This document shows, piece by piece, positions 24,459 to 33,643 of a DNA stretch of 64,000 bases. The stretch comes from Amycolatopsis acidiphila (lineage in GTDB: Bacteria; Actinomycetota; Actinomycetes; Mycobacteriales; Pseudonocardiaceae). Below the pieces are notes generated by a model. That model did not search any database. It was given only the letters and a program-made list of their open reading frames with translations, and was not told the origin of the DNA. The position numbers and the translations under genes were made by a program. The number at the start of each line of letters is the position of its first letter. Position 1 is the stretch's first letter. The stretch lies in NCBI RefSeq assembly GCF_021391495.1, contig NZ_CP090063.1:7688001-7752000 (forward strand), written 5' to 3'.

Positions 24459-25841
24459 ATGCTGGACGTACAGGTGATCGAGACATCGTCGCTGGGCGAC
24501 CGCAGCTACCTCGCGCACGACGGCGAGGTCGCCGTGGTGGTGGATCCACAGCGCGACATCGATCGGATCGTCGCCCTGGCGGGCCGGCTGGGGGTAGGGA
24601 TCGAGTGGGTACTGGAAACCCACGTGCACAACGACTACGTCTCCGGCGGGCTGCAGCTGGCGCGGCTGACCGGCGCCCGCTACGGGATCGCCGCTGCCGA
24701 CGACGTGTCCTACGACCGGGTGCCGTTGCGCGACGGGGACGTGCTGGAGGTGTCGCCGCGCATGCGGATCCGGCCGGTCGCGACCCCGGGCCACACCTTC
24801 CACCACCTCTCCTACCTCCTCGACGGTCCCACGGGGCCAGAAGGAGTGTTCACTGGCGGCTCGCTGCTGCTGGGCACCACCGGCCGCACCGACCTGCTCG
24901 GCCAGGACCACGCCCACGAACTGGCCCGCCGGCAGCGCACCTCCGCACAGCGGCTGGCGCAACTGTTGCCGGACGGGGCGAACGTGTGGCCCACCCACGG
25001 GTTCGGCAGCTTCTGCTCGGCCACCCAGGCCAGCGGTGACGCCTCCACCATCGGCCGGGAGAAGCAGATCAACCCGGCACTGACCCTGGCCGAATCCGAA
25101 TTCGTCGAACAGACCCTCGCCGGCCTGGACGCCTACCCCGCCTACTACGCCCACATGGGCGCGCGCAACACCGCCGGGCCCGGACCGATCGACCTCACCC
25201 CGGTCCACACCGCCGACCCCGCCGAGTTACGTCGCCGGGTCGACGCGCAGGAATGGGTGGTCGATCTGCGCTCACGCAAGGCGTTCGTGCACTCGCACCT
25301 GGCCGGCACGATCAGCCTCGGGCTGGACGGGCCGATGGCGACCTGGCTGGGCTGGCTCATCGACTGGGGCGCGCCGATCACCCTGCTCGGCGACACACCC
25401 GAGCAGGTCACCCAGGCGCAGCGGGAACTCGCGCGCATCGGCATCGACCGGCCCGCCGCCGCGGCCACCGGCGACCCCGCCCAGTGGGCCGGCGACCGGC
25501 ACGAGCAGGTAGCCACCATGACCACCGCGTCGTTCACCGACCTCGCCCACGCCCTGCGGCACGGCCACGCCGACAGCCTGCCCGCCCCCACCGTCGTGCT
25601 CGACGTGCGGCTGGCCCACGAGTGGCACGACTCCCACGTGCGCGACGCCGTGCACATCCCGCTGCCCGAGCTCCCGCACCGGCTCGGCGAGGTGCCCGCA
25701 GGCCCGGTGTGGGTGCACTGCGGCAGCGGCTACCGCGCCGCCGCCGCGGCGTCCCTGCTCGCCCGCGCGGGCCGCACGGTGGTGCTGGTCGACGACGCCT
25801 TCGCCGATGCCGCCGACGCCGGCGTCCCCATGGCGGCCTGA
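24459..25841 (+). CDS. MBL-fold persulfide dioxygenase-rhodanese fusion (CstB-like)
   Basis: This 460-residue protein has an N-terminal metallo-beta-lactamase domain with the ETHVHNDYVSGG metal motif (residues 53-64), a GHTFHHLSY segment and WPTHGFGSFC. A middle rhodanese-like domain lacks an active Cys, and a C-terminal rhodanese domain has VWVHCGSGYRAA with the catalytic Cys. This MBL-pseudorhodanese-rhodanese order matches CstB, which oxidises persulfides to thiosulfate or sulfite. The next gene follows after 3 bases. Confidence 0.9.
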   Translation: MLDVQVIETSSLGDRSYLAHDGEVAVVVDPQRDIDRIVALAGRLGVGIEWVLETHVHNDYVSGGLQLARLTGARYGIAAADDVSYDRVPLRDGDVLEVSPRMRIRPVATPGHTFHHLSYLLDGPTGPEGVFTGGSLLLGTTGRTDLLGQDHAHELARRQRTSAQRLAQLLPDGANVWPTHGFGSFCSATQASGDASTIGREKQINPALTLAESEFVEQTLAGLDAYPAYYAHMGARNTAGPGPIDLTPVHTADPAELRRRVDAQEWVVDLRSRKAFVHSHLAGTISLGLDGPMATWLGWLIDWGAPITLLGDTPEQVTQAQRELARIGIDRPAAAATGDPAQWAGDRHEQVATMTTASFTDLAHALRHGHADSLPAPTVVLDVRLAHEWHDSHVRDAVHIPLPELPHRLGEVPAGPVWVHCGSGYRAAAAASLLARAGRTVVLVDDAFADAADAGVPMAA

Positions 25842-25844
25842 CCG

Positions 25845-26633
25845 ATGCTGGTGGCCGCCGCCCTGGCCGGGCTGCTGATCGGGCTCGCGCTCGGACTGCT
25901 CGGCGCGGGCGGGTCCATCCTCGCCGTGCCCGCGCTCGTCTACGCCGCCGGGCAACCACTCGCCTCCGCGATCCCCGCGTCCCTGCTGATCGTCGGCGTG
26001 TCCTCGGCCGCAGCGGTGATCCCGCGGCTGCGCGCCGGCACCGTGCGCTGGCCGGTCGCGCTGGTTTTCGGCGCGGCCGGTGTCCCCGCCGCCTTCGCCG
26101 GGGCGGCCCTCGGGCATCTGGTGCCGCCGCGGTTCCTGCTGCTCGGGTTCGCCGTCCTGATGGCCGTGGTCGCCGTCCGGATGCTCCGCAAACCCACCGG
26201 CACGGGCACGGCGGCGTGCCGGACCAGCGGAGGCCATGTCAACTGGCGGGCGTGCCTGCCCAAGGCCCTCGCCGCCGGGATCGCCGTCGGGGTACTGACC
26301 GGGCTGTTCGGCGTGGGCGGCGGATTCCTCATCGTGCCCGCCCTCACCCTGCTGCTCGGCCTCGACGCTGGCGAAGCAGTCGCCACCTCGCTGGTGATCA
26401 TCGTGCTCAACTCCGCCGCCGGGCTCGCCGCCCACGCCGGCGCCCCACTCGATTGGGTCACCATCGGCATTTTCGGCGGCGGCGCCGTCCTGACCGCGCT
26501 GGCTGGTGGCCGTGTGGCCCGCCGCCTACCCGCCGACACGATCCGCCGCGGCTTCGCCTACCTCGTCCTGGTCGTCGCCGCCGCCATCGCCGTCACCGCC
26601 ATAGTCGCCCCGGCCACCCTGCCGGCCCATTGA
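25845..26633 (+). CDS. TauE/SafE (TSUP) family sulfite/sulfur-anion exporter
   Basis: A 262-residue membrane protein with two homologous halves, each starting with a glycine signature (GLALGLLGAGGSILAVPAL and GLFGVGGGFLIVPALTLLL), and about eight hydrophobic helices. It is immediately downstream of the dioxygenase, as in sulfide-detoxification operons, so export of sulfite or thiosulfate is the likely job. Confidence 0.9.
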   Translation: MLVAAALAGLLIGLALGLLGAGGSILAVPALVYAAGQPLASAIPASLLIVGVSSAAAVIPRLRAGTVRWPVALVFGAAGVPAAFAGAALGHLVPPRFLLLGFAVLMAVVAVRMLRKPTGTGTAACRTSGGHVNWRACLPKALAAGIAVGVLTGLFGVGGGFLIVPALTLLLGLDAGEAVATSLVIIVLNSAAGLAAHAGAPLDWVTIGIFGGGAVLTALAGGRVARRLPADTIRRGFAYLVLVVAAAIAVTAIVAPATLPAH

Positions 26634-26823
26634 CGGCGCCCTCCGTTCAAGGTTCGAGACCGGTCTGGGCGTGGCAAAACGAACCCGGCCAGCACAAGCA
26701 CCGACGGGCACGCAGATCGATCCCACCTGGCCCGAACTGCTCCACTGATCAGGAGCACGACTCCACGCGGATCGTGGAACTGCGGCACTCACCCGGCCGA
26801 CTGACTATGAAACGATCGCCTTG

Positions 26824-26839
26824 CACAACACGTGTTGTG
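26824..26839. promoter_or_regulatory. 16-bp perfect palindrome, possible operator
   Basis: CACAACACGTGTTGTG is a perfect inverted repeat in the 270-base gap between the exporter gene and the next gene, 65 bases before its probable TTG start. No cognate regulator is evident. Confidence 0.45.
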
Positions 26840-26903
26840 ATCAGTACGCTTCAACAACAAAGCCGCTGAGCTGCTGAGACTCCGTCGTAGAGTCCACCTC
26901 AGG

Positions 26904-27506
26904 TTGGCGACCCCCGGAGAATGCGGGACCTGCCGCAACGATTGCGCCGACTGTCCCCGGTGCCGCGACTTCGACTGCGAGGTGTGCCTGCCGGTAGTGA
27001 TCACTCCCCGCACCGCCGCCGCGCTGGACGCGGCGCTGGGGAGGCTGGCCGACGAGGTCTACGACATCGCCGAGCAGACACCCTTGGCAGGCAGGGGACC
27101 GGCCCTCGACACGGACACGACCGTCCCGGCGTGCGTGGCCGACCGTGACCCGTGGTTCTTGCGGTGCTACGCACGGGCCTTCGACGACCTGGCCGGCGAC
27201 CTCGCTGCCGGGAGGCGTCCGACCCCGGCGTGTACCGCCGAGGAGATCGCGCTGGACTTGGCGATCCAGGACGCCGAACGGTGTCAGAAGGACGAGCCCG
27301 ACGTGCACGCCGAGCAGGTCGCCGCGCATCCGAGTTCACGGTTCGACTACGACTGGGCGATCCTGCAGGACGCCTTGTTCCAGGACAAGGACTACGAGGG
27401 GCTCCTCTATCACCCGGTCCCGTTGCCGGACATGGGCGCCGAGGACTGGTTCGGCGAATTCGGCAACGTCCCTGCCCGCGACCCCGAGCGCGGATTCCGC
27501 CGCTGA
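26904..27506 (+). CDS. hypothetical protein with N-terminal Cys cluster
   Basis: 200 residues. It begins ECGTCRNDCADCPRCRDFDC, suggesting metal binding, and continues with acidic helical segments (ARAFDDLAGDLAAGRR, EEIALDLAIQDAERC). The frame is open only from just after a stop at 26838 and the first usable start is TTG, so the start is uncertain. No family recognised. Confidence 0.55.
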   Translation: MATPGECGTCRNDCADCPRCRDFDCEVCLPVVITPRTAAALDAALGRLADEVYDIAEQTPLAGRGPALDTDTTVPACVADRDPWFLRCYARAFDDLAGDLAAGRRPTPACTAEEIALDLAIQDAERCQKDEPDVHAEQVAAHPSSRFDYDWAILQDALFQDKDYEGLLYHPVPLPDMGAEDWFGEFGNVPARDPERGFRR

Positions 27507-27727
27507 GCACCCTTTCGCAGTTTCGAAGGTCGTTTCGTGCGCCATCGAGCACACGGCGACCGACAGAATGCCGCAGCAAGCAGCGCCGAAGTATCACCGC
27601 GATGTCACACCGCGCCCGCGCTGACCGGCGACGATGCCGAGAACAAAGACCAAGGAGGTGACTGGCAGGATCGCCGGAACGAGCGCATGCTGAAAGTTCC
27701 TGTCGGAGCACAAAAGGGGGAACTGCA

Positions 27728-28084
27728 TTGGGCACCGCGACCACCACCGAGGTCCGTACCGGATTCGGTGCGGCGATCCTGCTGGGCATCGGCGATGACG
27801 ACAACGTCGCCTGCGTCGCCGAACACGATGCCGCCACCGAGGGTGAGGCCCGCCGCTGGATCGAGCAGGCCCTGCCGACCGCCGCGATGCCGGATTGGGT
27901 TCACCGGCGCCCCCACGGCACGGCCGGAGCCTTCCTGTTCGCCGTCTACACCGAAGGCATCCGCGTCCACGACGGACCGGGCGAATCCCGCTGGGAGAAC
28001 TACCCGGACGACGCGCCCGAACACACCGCCGACCTCATCGACGGTGCCGTGCGCTGGTGGCCGCGCGCAGACACCCAGCGATAG
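27728..28084 (+). CDS. hypothetical protein
   Basis: 118 residues from a TTG start preceded by AAAGGGGGAA. Composition is that of a folded acidic protein with many aromatic residues (RRWIEQALPTAAMPDWVHRR, SRWENYPDDAPEHTADLI). No domain recognised. Upstream GAGGTGACTGGCAGG is a second possible translation signal, but no better frame follows it. Confidence 0.5.
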   Translation: MGTATTTEVRTGFGAAILLGIGDDDNVACVAEHDAATEGEARRWIEQALPTAAMPDWVHRRPHGTAGAFLFAVYTEGIRVHDGPGESRWENYPDDAPEHTADLIDGAVRWWPRADTQR

Positions 28085-28517
28085 CCACACATCCCGCGCG
28101 GCGGGCTCGTCGTGACGGTCTCGCTGCCTAGACTGCTGCCGATGGCACCCACCGGATCGAAGTCTATTGGTAACCACCGGAATCAGAACGTGCTGAATGC
28201 ACTCCGGTGATCGCGCCGCCGATGGCTCGGCTGCGCGGGCGGCCTGGGCGCCGACTGCGGGTTCGGTATGCGCAACCGCAGCGGTCGGCTGGCGCGTCGC
28301 GTCCACCAGCTCACCGGATCATCGTTCAGAACGCTCCTTGCCTCACTTCACTCATCTGGCCAGGTCAGAACGTTTGCGTTGACACCCGTCGATCGGGATC
28401 GGCGACACTCCACCGGCGGGGTGGCGGCTAGTCGCCCCGCCGGTGTCGGTCCGCATCGTCGACGCCGTCGTCACGGTCGGACGGCCGTGCAGTTGCAGAC
28501 GAGCTGGGATTTCTTGT
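28085..28517. other. gene-free stretch between convergent genes
   Basis: No convincing frame on either strand. It holds a strong hairpin at 28411-28445, listed separately. Confidence 0.5.
28411..28445. terminator. probable bidirectional hairpin terminator
   Basis: CACCGGCGGGG and CCCCGCCGGTG form a perfect 11-bp GC stem around a 13-base loop, between a plus-strand gene and the convergent ferredoxin reductase gene. There is no long U-run, as often in actinomycetes. Confidence 0.65.
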
Positions 28518-29831
28518 TCATGTGGCTCGCGATTCAGTGCGCGATCCAGCGGGTGGAGTTGCTGGCGGGTTTAGCGTGGTGGTTTGGGTGAGTGCGTCTG
28601 CCCATGGCGCTTTCTGGGTGATGAGGCGGCGGAGTTTGGCGATGGCTCGGGGTTGGTTGACGGCGAGCGCCGCGGTGATGTGGTTGTTGTGGCGGTAGAG
28701 CACGGTGAATTGTCCGGTGTCGGGATCTCCGATGAGGGTGGACGGTTGGTCGGTGTGTGGGTCGCCGATGATTTGGATGCGGTGGCTGTACCAGTCGGAC
28801 CACACGTAGGGCACGGGTTCGTAGCGGGTGGGTGCCGCGGTGGTGATGGCGTTGCGGGCGGCGTGGGCGCCTTGTTCGGCGGCGGCGGTCCAGTGTTCGA
28901 GCCGGAGGGTGCCCTCGCGTCGCGGGTGGGGGAATCGTGCCAGGTCTCCCGCGGCGTACACCCCCGGTGCCGAGGTGGCGAGGTAGGGGTCGCAGGCCAC
29001 GCCGTCGTCGAGGGCGACGCCGGAGTCGGTGAGCCAGCCTGTGGTGGGGACGGCGCCGATTCCGACGAGCACGGTGTCGGCGGGCAGGACGCTGCCGTCG
29101 GACAGGTGCACCTGCTCGATGTGGCCGGTGCCGGAGAAGTCGGTGACCTGGACACCGCATTTGAGGGTGGTGCCGGCCTGTGTGTGCAGCCGGGCCAGTG
29201 CTGTCCCGGCGGTTTGTCCGACCGCGTGGGCCAGGGGTGTGTCCTGGGTTTCGACGATGGTCGCGTGGATGCCGTGTTGGGTTGCTGTGGCTGCGACTTC
29301 CGAGCCGATGAAGCCTGCGCCGATGATCACCAGGTTGGTTGTCCGCGCGAGTGCGGCGCGCAGCGCCCGGGCGTCGTCGAGGGTGCGCAGGTAGTGCAGG
29401 CCGGCGAGGTGGGTGGTGGTTGGCCACCGGCGTGCCGTGGCGCCGGTGGCGATGATCAACCGGTCGTAGGGCAGGCGTTGCTGGTCGTGCAGCAGGAGTT
29501 CCCGGCTGTCGGTGTCCAGTCCGGTGGCCGTGACTCCGAGGCGCAGGTCCACACCGAGGTCGTCGCGTAACTCGTCTTCTGCCATCAGGACGGCGGGGGC
29601 AGGGGGGTGAGCCTGCTCGTCGGGTTCGTGTGCGGCTGGGTGGTCGCTGCTGTGGGTGAGGAACGTTTTCGATAGTGGGGGCCGGTCGTAGGGTAGGTGT
29701 TCCTCGGCGCCGATGAGGATGATGGTGCCGGTGTGCCCGGCGTGCCGCGCGGCGCGCGCGGCACGCACCCCGGCCAGCGAGGCACCGACGATCACGAGTC
29801 GGCCGGGCTCGGTGGCCGCGTGGGCACTCAT
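28518..29831 (-). CDS. FAD-dependent ferredoxin reductase
   Basis: A 437-residue NAD(P)H:ferredoxin reductase of the rubredoxin-reductase type. The N-terminal FAD loop is RLVIVGASLAGVRAARAARH, then LPYDRPPLSKTFL; the NAD loop is NLVIIGAGFIGSEVA and the second FAD motif VYAAGDLARFPHP. The ATG at 29831 overlaps the ferredoxin stop (ATGA). It would pass electrons to the adjacent ferredoxin for the P450s. Confidence 0.92.
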   Translation of the reverse strand: MSAHAATEPGRLVIVGASLAGVRAARAARHAGHTGTIILIGAEEHLPYDRPPLSKTFLTHSSDHPAAHEPDEQAHPPAPAVLMAEDELRDDLGVDLRLGVTATGLDTDSRELLLHDQQRLPYDRLIIATGATARRWPTTTHLAGLHYLRTLDDARALRAALARTTNLVIIGAGFIGSEVAATATQHGIHATIVETQDTPLAHAVGQTAGTALARLHTQAGTTLKCGVQVTDFSGTGHIEQVHLSDGSVLPADTVLVGIGAVPTTGWLTDSGVALDDGVACDPYLATSAPGVYAAGDLARFPHPRREGTLRLEHWTAAAEQGAHAARNAITTAAPTRYEPVPYVWSDWYSHRIQIIGDPHTDQPSTLIGDPDTGQFTVLYRHNNHITAALAVNQPRAIAKLRRLITQKAPWADALTQTTTLNPPATPPAGSRTESRAT

Positions 29832-30031
29832 GACGGCGGGGCGTCTGCCAGCCGGAGCGCGAGTGTCGGGCATTGCTGCACGGCCTGCTCGATGACTTCA
29901 CGCCGATCGTTGGGGGGCGGGTCCTGGAGCAGGTGTGCCAGGCCGTCGTCGCCGACTTCGAAGATGTCCTCGGCGAGGCCTTCGCAGACGCCGTGCCCGG
30001 TGCAGCGGTCGGGGTCGATGTGGATGTTCAT
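29828..30031 (-). CDS. [3Fe-4S]-type ferredoxin for P450
   Basis: 67 residues with CTGHGVC and, near the C-terminus, QQCPTLAL. Three Cys with a His in place of the second cluster Cys point to a 3Fe-4S centre, common in actinobacterial P450 ferredoxins. It is flanked by its reductase (coupled) and a P450 gene 91 bases upstream. GGAGGGAG precedes the ATG. Confidence 0.93.
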   Translation of the reverse strand: MNIHIDPDRCTGHGVCEGLAEDIFEVGDDGLAHLLQDPPPNDRREVIEQAVQQCPTLALRLADAPPS

Positions 30032-30122
30032 CTGCTCCCTCCTTGACGTGGTGGCAGAGACGTGGTGGCAGAAAGGGGTGGGTCGGGGCTGGCAGTCGGT
30101 GTCGACGGTCAGTGCTCCGGGG

Positions 30123-31430
30123 TCAGTGTTCTGGGGTGAAGCGGCAGGGCATGGACTTCACGGCGTGCAGGAAGTTGCCGGGGACCAGTCGCTGGTCGCC
30201 GGCTTCGATGTCGGGTAGGCGGTGCAGTAGTTCGTCGAACAGGGCACGGAGCTGGGTGCGGGCGAGTTGGTTGCCGAGGCAGTGGTGGATGCCGCCGCCG
30301 CCGAACCCGATGTGCGGGTTGGGGTCGCGGGAGAGGTCGAAGCGCCACGGGTCGGTGAACACCCGCTCGTCGCGGTTGGCCGAGGAGTAGAACATGACGA
30401 CCTTGTCGCCGGCGGTGATGTGCTGGCCGTGTAGTTCGAGGTCGCGGGCGGCGGTGCGGCGGAAGGTCATGATCGGGGTGGCCCAGCGGACGAACTCCTC
30501 GACCGCGCCGTCGATGCGGTTGGCGAAGTCGCTCATCAGCCAGGCCCGCTGGTCGGGGTGGTCGGTGAGGGCTTTGAGCGCGTGGCTGGTGGACTGGCGG
30601 GTGGTGTCGTTGCCGGCGATGGTCAGCAGGGCGAAGAAGGCGCTGATCTCGTCGTCGGTGAGGCGTTCCCCGTCGATTTCGGCCTGGACGAGCGCGGTGA
30701 TCAGGTCGTCGCCGGGGTTGCGGCGCCGGTGATCGGCAAGGTCGGTGATCAGGCCGTGCATGTAGTGCAGCGCCTGGAACAGTCGGCCGAGGACCTGTTC
30801 ACGTCCGTGCCCGACGAGTTCGGGGTCGTTCCAGCCGGTGCCGACGGCGGCTTCGTGGGCGGCTTTCTGGCGTTCACCGTCGGGCACGCCCATGATGTCG
30901 TTGATGTTGTGCATCGGCAGCAGGGCCGCGCACTCGGCGACGAAGTCGGCCTCGCCTCCGCTGTCCGCCCCTACGGCGGCGAGGTGGTCCACGACCATGC
31001 GGGCGTTGGCGCGGATCCGGTCGTTGATGCGGCGCATCTGTTTCGGGGTAAATGCCGAAGCCACGAGCCGTCGCATCTTGGTGTGCCGGGGCGGATCCAT
31101 CCCGATGATCGACTGGGCGGCCTCGACGAGTTCGGGGGGCAGGCTTTCCATCAGGATGCCGGGCCCGGACAGGAAGTCCTCGTGCCGCTTCGTGACCTCG
31201 ACCAGATCGGCGTGCCGCACGATCGCCCAGAACCCGTAGTCCTCCGGGTCATCCAGCAACTGCTCCTCAAACGGGCGATGCCAGGTGACCGGCCGGTCGG
31301 CGCGCAGCGCGGCGAAGTTGGCGTCCCGTTCGGCCATGGTCGCCGACCAGAATCCCCGTGAGGACAGGTCCACCTCGTCGTAGGGACGGTCGGGATGACC
31401 GCTGGCGTTCCGGGTACGGGGCAGCGTCAC
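30123..31430 (-). CDS. cytochrome P450
   Basis: A GTG at 31430 with GAGGAGGG about 8 bases upstream gives 435 residues; an ATG at 31481 would overlap the operator. Signatures are LTIAGNDTTRQS (I helix), EEFVRWATPI (ExxR region as EEFVR), and the haem loop IGFGGGGIHHCLGNQLAR. Features such as MTFRRTAARDLELHG resemble soluble actinobacterial steroid/fatty-acid P450s, but the substrate is not deducible. Confidence 0.92.
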   Translation of the reverse strand: MTLPRTRNASGHPDRPYDEVDLSSRGFWSATMAERDANFAALRADRPVTWHRPFEEQLLDDPEDYGFWAIVRHADLVEVTKRHEDFLSGPGILMESLPPELVEAAQSIIGMDPPRHTKMRRLVASAFTPKQMRRINDRIRANARMVVDHLAAVGADSGGEADFVAECAALLPMHNINDIMGVPDGERQKAAHEAAVGTGWNDPELVGHGREQVLGRLFQALHYMHGLITDLADHRRRNPGDDLITALVQAEIDGERLTDDEISAFFALLTIAGNDTTRQSTSHALKALTDHPDQRAWLMSDFANRIDGAVEEFVRWATPIMTFRRTAARDLELHGQHITAGDKVVMFYSSANRDERVFTDPWRFDLSRDPNPHIGFGGGGIHHCLGNQLARTQLRALFDELLHRLPDIEAGDQRLVPGNFLHAVKSMPCRFTPEH

Positions 31431-31471
31431 GGCGGCACCCTCCTCAGCATCGGCGTTGACACCCTCAAGGT

Positions 31472-31496
31472 TAGACAGCATGCGTCACATTGTCTA
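31472..31496. promoter_or_regulatory. probable TetR operator between P450 and TetR genes
   Basis: TAGACA and TGTCTA, separated by 13 bases, lie between the divergent P450 and TetR genes; another TGTCTAAGG occurs at about 31551. Confidence 0.5.
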
Positions 31497-31567
31497 GATA
31501 GAAGACATGAGATCGTGACCGGTCTACTGGTTTGACGACCGTGGGCGGCTTGTCTAAGGATGGTGGG

Positions 31568-32155
31568 GTGGTGAATGCGAGATTGTCGGGGCGGGCGCGC
31601 CAGTTGATGCGGGCGGACGCCCTCGATGTGGCGGAGGCGATCGTGCTGGATCGCGGGTACCGCGGGGTGAACATGCAGGAGGTCGCGGACCGGGTGGGGG
31701 TGGCCCGGCAGACGCTTTACAGCGAATTCGGCAGTAAGCAAGGTCTCGCGTCGGCGTTGGTGCTGCGGCTGACGGGCCAGTTCCTGGACGGTATCGAGCG
31801 GGCGCTGGCGGCTCATCCGGAGATGCGGGCGGCGTGGTGGGCGGCCGCCCGCTACACCTTCGACGCCGCTGCCGACAACCCGCTGTTGAAGGCCGTCCTG
31901 GTCGGCGACGGCAGTGGTGAGCTGCTGCCGCTGTTGACCAGCGAGGCCGCGCCGGTGGTGCGGGAGGCGACCGAACGTCTGGTGACAGGTGTGTGTCGGC
32001 GTTGGCCCGGTCTCGATCATGCCGAGGTCGGCGTCGCGGCCGAGGCCGCGACCCGGCTGGCGTTGAGCCACCTGGTGTTGCCGCTGCACCCTCCGGATGT
32101 CGTCGCCGAGCACATCGCGGAGTTGGTGGTGCGGTTTCTTGGTCACCAGGGGTGA
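31568..32155 (+). CDS. TetR-family regulator
   Basis: From GTG at 31568 (AAGGA 7 bases upstream) the protein has an N-terminal HTH (GVNMQEVADRVGVARQTLY, then SEFGSKQGL) and a helical ligand domain ending VVRFLGHQG. A longer TTG start at 31532 is possible. It is divergent from the first P450, with a TAGACA/TGTCTA repeat between, and probably represses it. Confidence 0.88.
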   Translation: MVNARLSGRARQLMRADALDVAEAIVLDRGYRGVNMQEVADRVGVARQTLYSEFGSKQGLASALVLRLTGQFLDGIERALAAHPEMRAAWWAAARYTFDAAADNPLLKAVLVGDGSGELLPLLTSEAAPVVREATERLVTGVCRRWPGLDHAEVGVAAEAATRLALSHLVLPLHPPDVVAEHIAELVVRFLGHQG

Positions 32156-32182
32156 CCCGAGGGTGGAGACGGGTGGCGCGGT

Positions 32183-33643
32183 TCAGCGTCGGGTTAGGTG
32201 GACGGGCAGTCCGTCGGTGGGGATGGGTAGTGAGGTGTTGTCCCAGCGCACCCGGTAGCCATCCGGCACGCTCCAGTGGTGGGTGCGCAGCATCTCGTGC
32301 AGGATCGCCTTGACTTCGAGGGTGCCGAAATGCATGCCGATGCATTTGTGTACGCCGCCGCCGAACGGGATCCACGCGAAGCGGTGGTTCTGGTCCTCGC
32401 GGCGGTGCGCGGCGAACCGGTCGGGGTCGAAGGTGTCGGGGTCGGTCCAGCATTCCGGCACGAAGTGGTTGATCGCGGGGGCGACCGCGACCAGGGTGTC
32501 GGCGGGGAGGTAGTGGCCGAGGATCTCGGTGTCGGTCACGGTCTTGCGCATCACCAGCGGTACGGGCGCGAGCAGTCGGAGTGCTTCCTTGATGACCAGG
32601 TCGAGGGTGTCCAGGCGCTCCAGGGCGTCGATGTCGGGGAGGTCGTCGCCGAGGGCGAGGGATTCCTGGCGGGCGCGGTCCTGCCAGTGGGGGTGGGTGG
32701 CGAGGTAGTAGGCGGCCGCGGTGGTGGTGATGGTGGAGGTGTCGTGCGCGGCCATCATCAAGAAGATCATGTGGTTGATGACGTCGTCGTCGCTGAACTG
32801 CTCGCCTTCGGGGGTGGTGGCCTGGCACAGCGCGGAGAACAGGTCCTCACCGTTGCCGGCGCGGGCGGCGGGCAGATGGTGGGCGAAGTAGCGCTCCAGG
32901 ACGCGGCGGCCGCGCAGCCCGGCGCGGTAGCGGGTGCCGGGCAGGGGGTAGCGAACCAGGGAGCTGGCGGCGCGCACGGTGGCCACGAACGCGTGGTTGA
33001 TCCGCTCACTGTCAACCCCGTCTCCGCGGCCGCCCATGAACACCCGGGTCGCGATGTCCAGGGTCAGGTCTTTGAGCAGCCAGTACAACCGAACCGGGTG
33101 GGTGGTGGACCAGGTGGGCACGGTGGCGCGCACACAAGGTCCGACCTGCTGGGTGTAGCCGGCGAGGCGGTCGCGGGTGAAGGCGTGCTGCATGATGCGG
33201 CGGTGCATCTTGTGCTCGTCGAAGTCGAGCAGCATCAGCCCGCGGTGGAAGAACTGGTCGATCAGGAAGGTCCACCCGGCTTGAGAGAAGGCCTTGTCCT
33301 TGTTGGTGAGCACCAGCTGGGTCGCTTCGGGTCCGGCGACGGTGGCGATGCGGGTGCCGAAGGCGCCCATCCAGGTCACGGGGCCGTAGCGGTCGTAGCG
33401 TTCGCGGGCGAAGTCGGTGCCGAACCGGATGTAGTCGAGCACGTGCCCGACCAGTGGGGTGCCGTAGTCGCCGCGGATCGGCCGCAGGTCGCTGCCCGAG
33501 GGTGGGGCGGCGAGGTCGGTGGCGGGCCAGCGGCGGCTGAACCGGCGCAGGGCGTCATCGACCGGCTGGGGTGCCGGTGCCAGTAGCACCGAGGACAGGC
33601 GCTGCCGGGCTGCCCGGGTGGTGCGCTCGATCAGGTGCGTCAT
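32183..33643 (-). CDS. cytochrome P450 (second)
   Basis: 486 residues from ATG at 33643. I helix FLMMAAHDTSTITTT, ExxR in VIKEALRLLAPVP, and haem loop WIPFGGGVHKCIGMHFG. The Lys before the haem Cys and the AHDTS motif resemble CYP51/CYP136-like groups acting on lipids or sterols; this is only a similarity impression. The ATG overlaps the stop of the LLM gene. Confidence 0.92.
   Translation of the reverse strand: MTHLIERTTRAARQRLSSVLLAPAPQPVDDALRRFSRRWPATDLAAPPSGSDLRPIRGDYGTPLVGHVLDYIRFGTDFARERYDRYGPVTWMGAFGTRIATVAGPEATQLVLTNKDKAFSQAGWTFLIDQFFHRGLMLLDFDEHKMHRRIMQHAFTRDRLAGYTQQVGPCVRATVPTWSTTHPVRLYWLLKDLTLDIATRVFMGGRGDGVDSERINHAFVATVRAASSLVRYPLPGTRYRAGLRGRRVLERYFAHHLPAARAGNGEDLFSALCQATTPEGEQFSDDDVINHMIFLMMAAHDTSTITTTAAAYYLATHPHWQDRARQESLALGDDLPDIDALERLDTLDLVIKEALRLLAPVPLVMRKTVTDTEILGHYLPADTLVAVAPAINHFVPECWTDPDTFDPDRFAAHRREDQNHRFAWIPFGGGVHKCIGMHFGTLEVKAILHEMLRTHHWSVPDGYRVRWDNTSLPIPTDGLPVHLTRR

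Noticed and set aside
31554..32828. Long minus-strand frame over the TetR gene and the P450 end
   Set aside because: Pro/Arg-rich shadow; the TetR and P450 frames have clear motifs.
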